From an uncultured Prevotella sp. (GTDB taxonomy: Bacteria; Bacteroidota; Bacteroidia; Bacteroidales; Bacteroidaceae): a stretch of DNA of 6,851 nucleotides. Below, one piece after another: positions 1-5,084 of the stretch. The translations under genes and the position numbers were made by a program. Location of the stretch: contig CAMBBY010000063.1 of NCBI GenBank assembly GCA_945863825.1, forward strand, positions 1 through 6,851, read 5' to 3'. The notes beneath the pieces were generated by a model. The model worked only from the letters and a program-made list of their open reading frames with translations. It ran no database searches and was not told the DNA's origin. Every line of letters starts with the position of its first letter. The stretch's first letter is position 1.

Positions 1-45
1 AGATTGTGTCGCAAAGAAATAGTCGATATCATAACCATCAGACTG

Positions 46-53
46 TACCTTTG
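46..53 (+). promoter_or_regulatory. candidate -7 promoter element (TACCTTTG)
   Basis: TACCTTTG matches the Bacteroidales -7 consensus TAnnTTTG exactly. No good TTTG -33 box is visible 19-21 bp upstream. If used, it would give the downstream tRNA-editing gene a leader of about 130 nt. A second, opposite-strand TAATTTTG lies at 58-65, so the segment could also serve a leftward gene outside the window. Confidence 0.35.
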
Positions 54-190
54 GCTGCAAAATTACTCAATCAAATTCAAATCAAAAAATCATAGAACGC
101 TTGTAAGTGATTAAATATTAAACTAATAGATGTGATTTAGCGAAATTTATCGCACCACTAGTATTTCAAATATAAGAAAAGAAATTAGCT

Positions 191-664
191 ATGACGGAAC
201 AACCAATACTCAATACGCATAACAAGGAGGAGCATCGCCCTTCTCATACAGCAGAGCATCTTCTTAACCAGACAATGGTGAGGATGTTCGGTTGTGAGCG
301 CTCAAAGAATGCACATATTGAGCGCAAGAAATCAAAGATAAACTACAATCTCTCCGAATGCCCTACAGCAGAGCAGATTGCAGAGGTAGAGCGCAAGATG
401 AACGAACTCATTGCGATGGACCTGCCTGTCACCTACGAATTTGTAACAAGAGACAATATCCTCGAAGGCGTAAAGCTCGATAAACTCCCTGAGGATGCCA
501 GCGAGACGTTGCGTCTTGTCCGCATCGGCGACTATGACATCTGCCCATGTATCGGAAAGCATGTTGAATCTACGAAGGAGATTGGCACATTCAAAATTAC
601 TAGTACGAGCTTCAATGATGGTTCGTTTCGCATAGTGTTTATGGTCAACACAGAAAAGCAATAG
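191..664 (+). CDS. stand-alone tRNA-editing (AlaX-like, AlaRS/ThrRS second additional domain) protein
   Basis: This 157-residue protein resembles the zinc-binding editing domain of alanyl- and threonyl-tRNA synthetases. Family members of this size (short AlaX type) hydrolyse mischarged aminoacyl-tRNA in trans in the cytoplasm. The sequence shows the HxxxH motif at H19/H23 (HTAEH) and the CxxxH motif at C120/H124 (CPCIGKHV), followed by the usual ...T.EIG... strand. These four residues are the expected zinc ligands. The synthetase catalytic core and tRNA-recognition domains are absent, so this is not a broken alaS. The glycine-rich strand of longer AlaX forms is also absent, as in short forms. 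The start has only an A-rich leader and no Shine-Dalgarno, which is normal here. The gene stands alone, with a terminator directly after it. Family assignment is firm; which misacylated tRNA it clears is not known from sequence. Confidence 0.85.
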   Translation: MTEQPILNTHNKEEHRPSHTAEHLLNQTMVRMFGCERSKNAHIERKKSKINYNLSECPTAEQIAEVERKMNELIAMDLPVTYEFVTRDNILEGVKLDKLPEDASETLRLVRIGDYDICPCIGKHVESTKEIGTFKITSTSFNDGSFRIVFMVNTEKQ

Positions 665-670
665 AATAAA

Positions 671-712
671 GATAACCGCCTCGTAGCGATGCGAGACGGT
701 TATCGTGTTTTT
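671..712 (+). terminator. rho-independent terminator after the tRNA-editing gene
   Basis: GATAACCG (671-678) pairs with CGGTTATC (697-704). After one mismatch CTCG (680-683) pairs with CGAG (692-695), closing an 8-nt loop. GTG and five T residues follow. It begins 6 nt after the stop codon at 664. The next gene is convergent, so it also separates the two units. Confidence 0.85.
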
Positions 713-781
713 GCTATATTCCATTAGTTCCATGACCAACGAAGAGAGCATATGCATTGACAGAGGATGACAAACAGATGC

Positions 782-1882
782 TTACCTCTTCTTGCGTTTC
801 TTCTTAATCGTTAAAGAATTGTTTTGAGGTTGCTTCTTACCTTCAGAAGGAGAGACGCGATTACTGAATTTCTCCCATTTGCTCTTGAAACATCCAAAAA
901 TGAAGATCAAAAACACTCCTAGTTCCTTCAGTGTATAACCTATACAGAGTGTGGACAATGTAGTCAGAAGGAAAAGACGAATATTCTGTATGTTGGTAGT
1001 TTCCAGATTCTGACAATACAATCTTATCTGTTTGGATTTTTTTACGTCTTTGATAGCGGCCTCTGTATTATAGATAATACGTGAAGGCTCTATAATATCC
1101 GGAGTTGGGCTTATACCATTAAATTCCGTAGGTCCTCCAAAATCCAATTCGATCCTTTTTACTGCTGCATTTTGATCATCAATAGTAAATGTATAGTCGA
1201 ACTGTGAGATATCTTCCATCCTTAACAGACGAAGAATACTATGATTGATGGTAACATCCATGCCCAAAGCTAATGGTACAGACTTACCAGCATTTATTGC
1301 TGCCATAATCCATAGTGAATCCACACACGTGTTGTCTTCATACGAAGGAACCCTCTTGACAACTTTGACACCTCGATCATCCTTGCTCTTAAAAACTCTT
1401 TTCCTCGACTTACGGTCGTCAACATGTCCGAACATTTCTTTTCTGGTCTTAATCTGATAAGTAATATTCACGGAATCAGAGGATAGATTCCTATAGTATT
1501 TCTTTATCGTACCAAATTGACTTAAAAACGTTGAATCGTTTGACTTGTCATTATTGATATACTTTTTTTCTGAATTCAGAATGCAAGATACACCTACGTT
1601 TGACTGGCCATAACCAAAACAGAAGTCCCAGATATCATCACTGAAATTCCTGAATCCGAAGTAGGGATGTTTAACCAATACATCTACTCCTATGCTATCC
1701 TTGATGCCTCTCTCCGACGCGCTTATGCTTATACTATCAGAGAATGACGGAACCCTATTCCAGGCTATCATGACCCAGAATAGATACAAGCCGAGCAACA
1801 AGGCAGGAAACCAAAGCCATTTACTTCGATGACGTCCTATAAGAATAAATAAGACCGCAAAAGAATTAAAGAACCAAAACAT
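782..1882 (-). CDS. membrane protein of unknown function, paired with a small lipoprotein
   Basis: I do not recognise a family for this 366-residue protein. Two hydrophobic helices lie near the N terminus (about residues 2-16 and 22-41) and two near the C terminus (about 301-316 and 320-332). They flank a long polar region (42-300) rich in Lys, Asp and Ser that is probably one soluble domain. After the last helix comes a short tail ending in the strongly basic KKKRKKR, consistent with a cytoplasmic C terminus; the central domain would then most likely be periplasmic. The start lies 8 nt after the stop of the lipoprotein gene, so the two are almost certainly one transcript and likely partners. 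The 3' end faces the tRNA-editing gene. The reading frame is intact over its full length. Existence of the gene is well supported; the function is open. Confidence 0.75.
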   Translation of the reverse strand: MFWFFNSFAVLFILIGRHRSKWLWFPALLLGLYLFWVMIAWNRVPSFSDSISISASERGIKDSIGVDVLVKHPYFGFRNFSDDIWDFCFGYGQSNVGVSCILNSEKKYINNDKSNDSTFLSQFGTIKKYYRNLSSDSVNITYQIKTRKEMFGHVDDRKSRKRVFKSKDDRGVKVVKRVPSYEDNTCVDSLWIMAAINAGKSVPLALGMDVTINHSILRLLRMEDISQFDYTFTIDDQNAAVKRIELDFGGPTEFNGISPTPDIIEPSRIIYNTEAAIKDVKKSKQIRLYCQNLETTNIQNIRLFLLTTLSTLCIGYTLKELGVFLIFIFGCFKSKWEKFSNRVSPSEGKKQPQNNSLTIKKKRKKR

Positions 1883-1890
1883 AAACGATA

Positions 1891-2064
1891 TTAATATTCT
1901 TCTATTAAAGTATCAGCTGCACATGTATCAGCATCGCAGAACAAATCTGCACCATCTACCTCGATTGTATCAACATCCTCTTCATTTGGAGTAGTGGTCT
2001 TTCCACATCCAATTGTCAGTGACAACAAGATGGTTGCAAAAAACATATAGATAAGTTTTGTCAT
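1891..2064 (-). CDS. small lipoprotein (57 aa)
   Basis: The minus strand encodes a 57-residue protein starting MTKLIYMFFATILLSLTIGC. It has one early lysine, a hydrophobic stretch (5-19) and the lipobox LTIGC with the lipidated cysteine at residue 20. The mature part is only 37 residues, acidic (many Asp/Glu), Thr-rich, and carries two more cysteines (C43 and C48, five residues apart) that could form a disulfide. A signal-peptidase-II substrate exported to the envelope is the clear reading. The gene is easily missed because of its size. It lies 8 nt upstream of the four-helix membrane protein and 93 nt downstream of the sigma/macro fusion gene. No convincing TAnnTTTG promoter is visible in that 93-nt gap, so readthrough from the upstream gene is possible. 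Its exact role is unknown. Confidence 0.75.
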   Translation of the reverse strand: MTKLIYMFFATILLSLTIGCGKTTTPNEEDVDTIEVDGADLFCDADTCAADTLIEEY

Positions 2065-2157
2065 ATTATTTTAAATAAAAGTGTTTCTTTTAATATTTTG
2101 ATATGTTGAGAATTGAGTCCTGGCTTCAAATCATGATGCCAATATGAGTAAGCACCT

Positions 2158-3261
2158 TTACAGTTCATCCCAGAATGACTCTGGCAGTGAGACGTTCTCC
2201 ATATCCTTAGCACCTTCAAACAAAGGTGCAATGTCCTCTGGGTCAAAACCTGCTATGCCACAACCTATAGGCGTTACGAGGAAATGTAATTCTTTATGCT
2301 GTGAGGCGAATGCCAGGAACTGATCCACATAAGGCTTTATCGTCTCAACACCACCCTGCATAGTTGGAATTGCGTAACTCTGTCCCTGTATTCCTACGCC
2401 ATTGCCCATTTCTGCACCGAAGCGTACATGAGCCATGTGAGCAGCACCACCGGCATGGATGCCACGGAGATTTGAACCGAATACAAATATCTCGTTCTCT
2501 TTGAGTGAAGTGATAAACTCTGGTGTAACTCTTGGATTTGCCATATTGATAGATTCTTGTGTCATCATGCTGCTGTCACATTCATCTGCATAAGGACGGT
2601 TATACATTTCTCGTATATCTGCAGTAGCTTCGTATGCAACTCCTGTAGGACATGGCATTGTGCCGCAAGTAGCATTCTTTCCGAGGTATATGCCACTGCC
2701 ATAATTCTCAATAACGAAAGGAGTGACTACTTCCTCCATCATCTTCTTGTATCGCTGATTAACTGCTGAAGGAGTAAGACCGACCTCAGCACTTACTTCA
2801 TTCTGCTTGTAGCCAAGAACGAACAGTTCCCATGCCAGGTGTGACATTGTTCGATCCTTGTAATGATGACTCACGGCTTCAGCAATTTGTTCCATCATCC
2901 CCTCTTCTCTGTCAGTAGAACGCACATACTGCATCACAATGTCAGCGTCCGTACTGCTCTCAAACTCCTTCTTATGAGCTTTGAGTGCATCCATAGTAAC
3001 AAACCAGAAGCCCTTGAACATGAAAGCTGAAAGTTTCATCTTCTTTGGACGGTCTGTCAGTTGCTTAAAGTTGTGCAACAAGAGCTGAAGGTAATACTCA
3101 TGAGCAAGCGAATAGAAATCCAATCCAACCTTGTTCTGTAACTGGTATTTACTATCAAGCACAAGATAAGCCCTACGACAATAGCCGTAGAAATACTCTT
3201 TCGTTATGTCAGCATCAAAGGATTGAAAACCCTTGATGACTTTGTCATCAGCATCATTCAT
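2158..3261 (-). CDS. fusion protein: sigma-70-like/HTH module plus macro-domain-like module
   Basis: This 367-residue protein appears to have two parts. Residues about 15-100 resemble sigma-70 region 2 (aromatic-rich ...KGFWFVTMDALKAHKKE stretch). Residues about 137-180 resemble a region-4 helix-turn-helix (ELFVLGYKQNEVSAEVGLTP followed by SAVNQRYKKM), so DNA binding is likely. After a linker (about 185-245) comes a compact C-terminal module (246-367). It has FVFGSNLRGIHAGGAAHMA, then IPTMQGG and PIGCGIAGF, which match the pattern of macro-type ADP-ribose-binding folds: a glycine-rich loop near a conserved Asn, then a G-rich phosphate loop. Residue N264 and the glycines at 267 and 271-272 would line the pocket. 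The region-4-like part suggests a transcription regulator that senses or processes an ADP-ribose-type ligand; this is inference. It is divergent from the VWA gene. The start is the first ATG; the next in-frame Met is residue 75, which would remove most of the N-terminal module. Confidence 0.8.
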   Translation of the reverse strand: MNDADDKVIKGFQSFDADITKEYFYGYCRRAYLVLDSKYQLQNKVGLDFYSLAHEYYLQLLLHNFKQLTDRPKKMKLSAFMFKGFWFVTMDALKAHKKEFESSTDADIVMQYVRSTDREEGMMEQIAEAVSHHYKDRTMSHLAWELFVLGYKQNEVSAEVGLTPSAVNQRYKKMMEEVVTPFVIENYGSGIYLGKNATCGTMPCPTGVAYEATADIREMYNRPYADECDSSMMTQESINMANPRVTPEFITSLKENEIFVFGSNLRGIHAGGAAHMAHVRFGAEMGNGVGIQGQSYAIPTMQGGVETIKPYVDQFLAFASQHKELHFLVTPIGCGIAGFDPEDIAPLFEGAKDMENVSLPESFWDEL

Positions 3262-3265
3262 AATG

Positions 3266-3273
3266 CAAAGGTA
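3266..3273 (-). promoter_or_regulatory. candidate -7 element of the sigma/macro fusion gene
   Basis: The minus strand reads TACCTTTG from 3273 to 3266, a perfect TAnnTTTG. It ends only 4 nt before the ATG at 3261-3259, so transcription would begin at or next to the start codon and the mRNA would be leaderless. No TTTG -33 box is seen at the usual spacing. Confidence 0.45.
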
Positions 3274-3301
3274 TAAACTTTTTTCAAGAAAAATACACTT
3301 T

Positions 3302-3334
3302 TTTGCTATGCTGCTTAATTTTTATAAATTTTTG
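3302..3334 (+). promoter_or_regulatory. candidate promoter of the VWA gene
   Basis: TTTG at 3302-3305 is followed after 21 bp by AATTTTTG at 3327-3334, one mismatch from TAnnTTTG. A start site near 3341 would give a leader of about 75 nt. It lies in the 154-bp gap shared with the divergent sigma/macro gene. Confidence 0.4.
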
Positions 3335-3401
3335 TCTTCTTATAGATAGAAGCGCTTTTGATTTGAGATACAACAACAAGATTATTCACCCTTTTATCAT
3401 T

Positions 3402-3408
3402 AGGAGGA
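3402..3408 (+). promoter_or_regulatory. strong Shine-Dalgarno of the VWA gene
   Basis: AGGAGGA lies 7 nt before the ATG at 3416. A near-perfect Shine-Dalgarno is uncommon in Bacteroidales, where most starts (including the others in this window) have only A/T-rich leaders. It fixes the start and hints at high or specially controlled translation. Confidence 0.7.
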
Positions 3409-3415
3409 CAAAACA

Positions 3416-4222
3416 ATGGCAGACGTAATCAAGAAAGAAACTATCGTAACCGAAACAACAAAGGTAACTATAGGCAAGGAACACAAGAAGAGTTGGAAGG
3501 ATATGGCACCAAAGAAACAAGGAGTTCTGGATATGGTTATTGCATTTGATACCACGGGTTCCATGGCAGCATACATAGAGGATGTTCGCAAGCAGGTAGC
3601 AGAACTAATACCACGTTTGTTTAAGGATAATGAAGACCTGCGTCTCGGAATTGTTGCATTCGGTGATTACTGCGATATGGAAAGCAAGCATGAATTTGGC
3701 GACGCATATCAGTGTCTGATGCCAACCAACAATGCCAATGAGATTATACGTTTCATAAAGAACACCAAGGACACGGGCGGAGGTGACTATGATGAGTTCT
3801 ATGAACTCGTTATCAAGAAAATTGTGGAAGAGACACCTTGGCGCAAGGGTTCTACACGAAGCATTCTTCTCATATCTGATGCTGAACCGCATGAGGTAGG
3901 TTACAGCTTTGGCAATATCGTAAGACACAATCAGATTGATTGGCGTCACGAAGCACGTAAGGCAGCAAAACGTCGTATAAAGATAGACACAGTAACCATT
4001 GATCCATTGCCATGGTACAAGGAACTGTCTCGATTGACCAACGGAGTAAGCGCACCTTTCAGTTCAAGTCACAAGACAAGTGATCTTGTAGTTGCAGCAA
4101 CACTCTCACGTGGTAGCGAGAAGCAGCGCATGATGTTTGACAAGATGGAGGCTTGTTGTTGCGAACCAGAAATGGCAGCTGTTTACAAATCATATCGTAA
4201 AGAAAGAGAATCAAAAGACTAA
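3416..4222 (+). CDS. von Willebrand factor A domain protein with MIDAS motif
   Basis: This 268-residue protein is mostly one VWA domain (about residues 38-230). The metal-ion-dependent adhesion site is complete: DTTGS at 45-49, T120 in DTGGGDYDE, and D155 in ISDAEPHE. It has no signal peptide and no membrane helix, so it should act in the cytoplasm. Cytoplasmic VWA proteins commonly scaffold multi-protein or ATPase complexes through the bound Mg2+; no partner of that kind lies in the window. The N-terminal 35 residues are Lys/Thr-rich. Three consecutive cysteines (247-249) occur in the C-terminal tail and are unusual. It is divergent from the sigma/macro gene with 154 bp between starts, suggesting shared control. 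No terminator with a U-tract directly follows; a palindrome lies 12 nt downstream of the stop. The domain call is secure; the biological role is not. Confidence 0.85.
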   Translation: MADVIKKETIVTETTKVTIGKEHKKSWKDMAPKKQGVLDMVIAFDTTGSMAAYIEDVRKQVAELIPRLFKDNEDLRLGIVAFGDYCDMESKHEFGDAYQCLMPTNNANEIIRFIKNTKDTGGGDYDEFYELVIKKIVEETPWRKGSTRSILLISDAEPHEVGYSFGNIVRHNQIDWRHEARKAAKRRIKIDTVTIDPLPWYKELSRLTNGVSAPFSSSHKTSDLVVAATLSRGSEKQRMMFDKMEACCCEPEMAAVYKSYRKERESKD

Positions 4223-4233
4223 ACCGTTATTAT

Positions 4234-4248
4234 ATTATACTGTATAAT
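4234..4248. promoter_or_regulatory. 15-bp perfect palindrome, candidate operator
   Basis: ATTATACTGTATAAT is a perfect inverted repeat (ATTATAC, centre T, GTATAAT). It lies in the -33 zone of the TACCTTTG promoter at 4263-4270, where a bound repressor would block RNA polymerase. It has no T-tract, so it is not a terminator of the VWA gene. The XRE-type regulator encoded nearby is a candidate binder; that is inference. Confidence 0.45.
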
Positions 4249-4262
4249 CCAGAAAAAAGTAG

Positions 4263-4270
4263 TACCTTTG
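4263..4270 (+). promoter_or_regulatory. candidate rightward promoter -7 element (TACCTTTG)
   Basis: TACCTTTGC is an exact match to the Bacteroidales -7 consensus, in a gap with no large gene. The predicted start is near 4277. No clear TTTG -33 box is present; the palindrome at 4234-4248 occupies that zone. It would produce the RNA that ends at the terminator at 4474-4505. Confidence 0.5.
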
Positions 4271-4310
4271 CACAATAATTTCAATAAATCTCGGGAGTAA
4301 TATTGAGAAT

Positions 4311-4362
4311 GAAAAAAAGAACCGCATACCCTTATAGACTAATTGTCTACAAAGGTATGTGG
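4311..4362 (-). terminator. leftward rho-independent terminator with 18-bp stem
   Basis: The arms 4322-4339 and 4345-4362 pair imperfectly over 18 bp (CATACC and GTATG-type ends, loop TAATT). On the minus strand the stem is followed by TTCTTTTTTTC (4320-4311), a clear U-tract. On the plus strand no U-tract follows. So it should stop leftward transcription, although no usual-size gene points that way. It implies a small leftward transcript such as the 29-residue ORF. Confidence 0.6.
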
Positions 4363-4428
4363 TAAAATATAGGATATTGCTGATGCAAGCAGCAAGACGA
4401 AGAGAAAAACCATTTTGCTCCTCATCAT
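4339..4428 (-). CDS. possible 29-residue hydrophobic peptide
   Basis: The minus strand encodes 29 residues: a basic start (MMRSK), a hydrophobic core (MVFLFVLLLASAISYIL, residues 6-22) and a short polar tail ending HTFVDN. The stop sits in the loop-side arm of the leftward terminator. One short membrane helix with a charged start is the typical layout of a type I toxin peptide or a small membrane protein. A longer in-frame form of 87 residues could start at 4602, but it would cross the promoter and start of the HTH gene, so the short form is preferred. No strong leftward promoter is visible; TATATTTC at 4461-4454 is one mismatch from consensus. The gene is uncertain. Confidence 0.3.
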   Translation of the reverse strand: MMRSKMVFLFVLLLASAISYILPHTFVDN

Positions 4429-4473
4429 AGGAAGCGAGGGAATTTTGTTAAAGAAATATAAAAGAGAATAATA

Positions 4474-4505
4474 ACGATTGGCGAATTTGCCAATCGTGTT
4501 TTTTT
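4474..4505 (+). terminator. rho-independent terminator upstream of the HTH gene
   Basis: ACGATTGGC (4474-4482) pairs perfectly with GCCAATCGT (4489-4497) around a 6-nt loop. G and seven T residues follow (4499-4505). It ends rightward transcripts from 4263-4270 and separates the HTH-HNH operon from readthrough of the VWA gene. Confidence 0.85.
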
Positions 4506-4517
4506 GTTGTATTTTTG
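4486..4517 (+). promoter_or_regulatory. promoter of the HTH-HNH operon
   Basis: TTTG (4486-4489) is followed after exactly 20 bp by TATTTTTG (4510-4517). Both boxes and the spacing match the Bacteroidales consensus. The start is predicted near 4523, giving a leader of about 70 nt. The -33 box lies in the loop and right arm of the preceding terminator. Confidence 0.7.
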
Positions 4518-4591
4518 CAGCGATTCCAAATGTGGCGACAACACATAAAATACGGCTGGGATTATTAGATTTAATAATTAAAGAACAAATT

Positions 4592-5080
4592 ATGGAACCC
4601 AAAACAAAAGTAAGATGGGTAGATGAAAAGCGAGTCTATGTGGAAACTCCACAGGGCGATGACTTTATCGTTGGCTTCCCAGATGAAAGCCTCTACCGCT
4701 GCCAAAAACAAGCCTCTTGGTTTCAAGTGGACAAATTTGTGGCATCTCTTTTTGACAAGTATTATGAAGGAGATGCAAGTGTTATCATGGGAGAAATCAA
4801 CAGGCAGATGTTGATAAACCATGTAGGTTCAATCTTCTCTTACTATTCCTTTGACAAGGAGTCCGTTTCAAAGGAGCGTGTCCGTATAGGGCAGCGCATC
4901 CGAGAGCTGCGTGAAGCAAAGGGAATGGATGCAAAGCATCTGGCATTCTATGCAGATATTGATGCAGCCAATCTTTGTCGTATTGAGTCTGGCAAATATT
5001 CTGTCGGATTGGATATACTCACAAAGATAGGATATGCTTTGGGAATGGAAATAGATTTTGTTGAACCTAAACATCAGTAA
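4592..5080 (+). CDS. XRE-family (Cro/C1-type) helix-turn-helix regulator
   Basis: This 162-residue protein has a C-terminal Cro/C1-type helix-turn-helix at about 97-157. It has IGQRIRELREAKGMDAKHLA, a recognition helix near DAANLCRIESG, and then the usual DILTKIGYALGMEI helix. The N-terminal 95 residues are not a family I recognise. They hold two short beta-like stretches (VRWVDEKRVYVETP, DDFIVGFPDES) and a helix with WFQVDKFVASLF, and could be a ligand or partner domain. The ATG at 4592 is chosen over an upstream one at 4478 because the latter lies inside the terminator stem, before the transcription start. The HNH gene begins 4 nt after the stop, so the two are translated together. It is probably an autoregulator; its target is unknown, with the 4234-4248 palindrome one candidate. 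Confidence 0.85.
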   Translation: MEPKTKVRWVDEKRVYVETPQGDDFIVGFPDESLYRCQKQASWFQVDKFVASLFDKYYEGDASVIMGEINRQMLINHVGSIFSYYSFDKESVSKERVRIGQRIRELREAKGMDAKHLAFYADIDAANLCRIESGKYSVGLDILTKIGYALGMEIDFVEPKHQ

Positions 5081-5084
5081 TCTT

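Larger units (their letters stand above)
4277..4505 (+). ncRNA. candidate small transcript of about 230 nt, possibly antisense RNA
   Basis: The interval is bounded by a good -7 element (4263-4270) and a strong rightward terminator (4474-4505), and holds no plus-strand gene of usual size. The only plus-strand ORF with a plausible ribosome site is 18 codons at 4309-4365 (MKKRTAYPYRLIVYKGMW), preceded by CGGGAG at 4292-4297; it lies over the hairpin at 4322-4362. The RNA would be fully antisense to the 29-residue minus-strand ORF at 4339-4428. Its existence is inferred from signals, not from similarity to a known RNA. Confidence 0.35.

Noticed and set aside
1..114. Frame open from the left edge to a TAA at about 112 on the plus strand
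   Set aside because: A 37-codon open run in A+T-rich DNA with odd composition (Lys/Asn/Ile-rich end) is not enough to call a gene end. A leftward gene leaving the window is equally possible.
332..757. 141-codon minus-strand ORF opposite the tRNA-editing gene
   Set aside because: It lies mostly antisense to a gene with clear conserved zinc motifs, spans its terminator and has no promoter or domain. It is a shadow.
2061..2246. 61-codon minus-strand ORF across the end of the sigma/macro gene
   Set aside because: It is out of frame with the C-terminal macro-like module, which is intact, and runs into the leader of the lipoprotein gene. It looks like a chance frame.
4478..4591. 38-residue N-terminal extension of the HTH protein
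   Set aside because: It would start inside the terminator stem, upstream of the predicted transcription start, and its sequence is unlike a normal protein N terminus.
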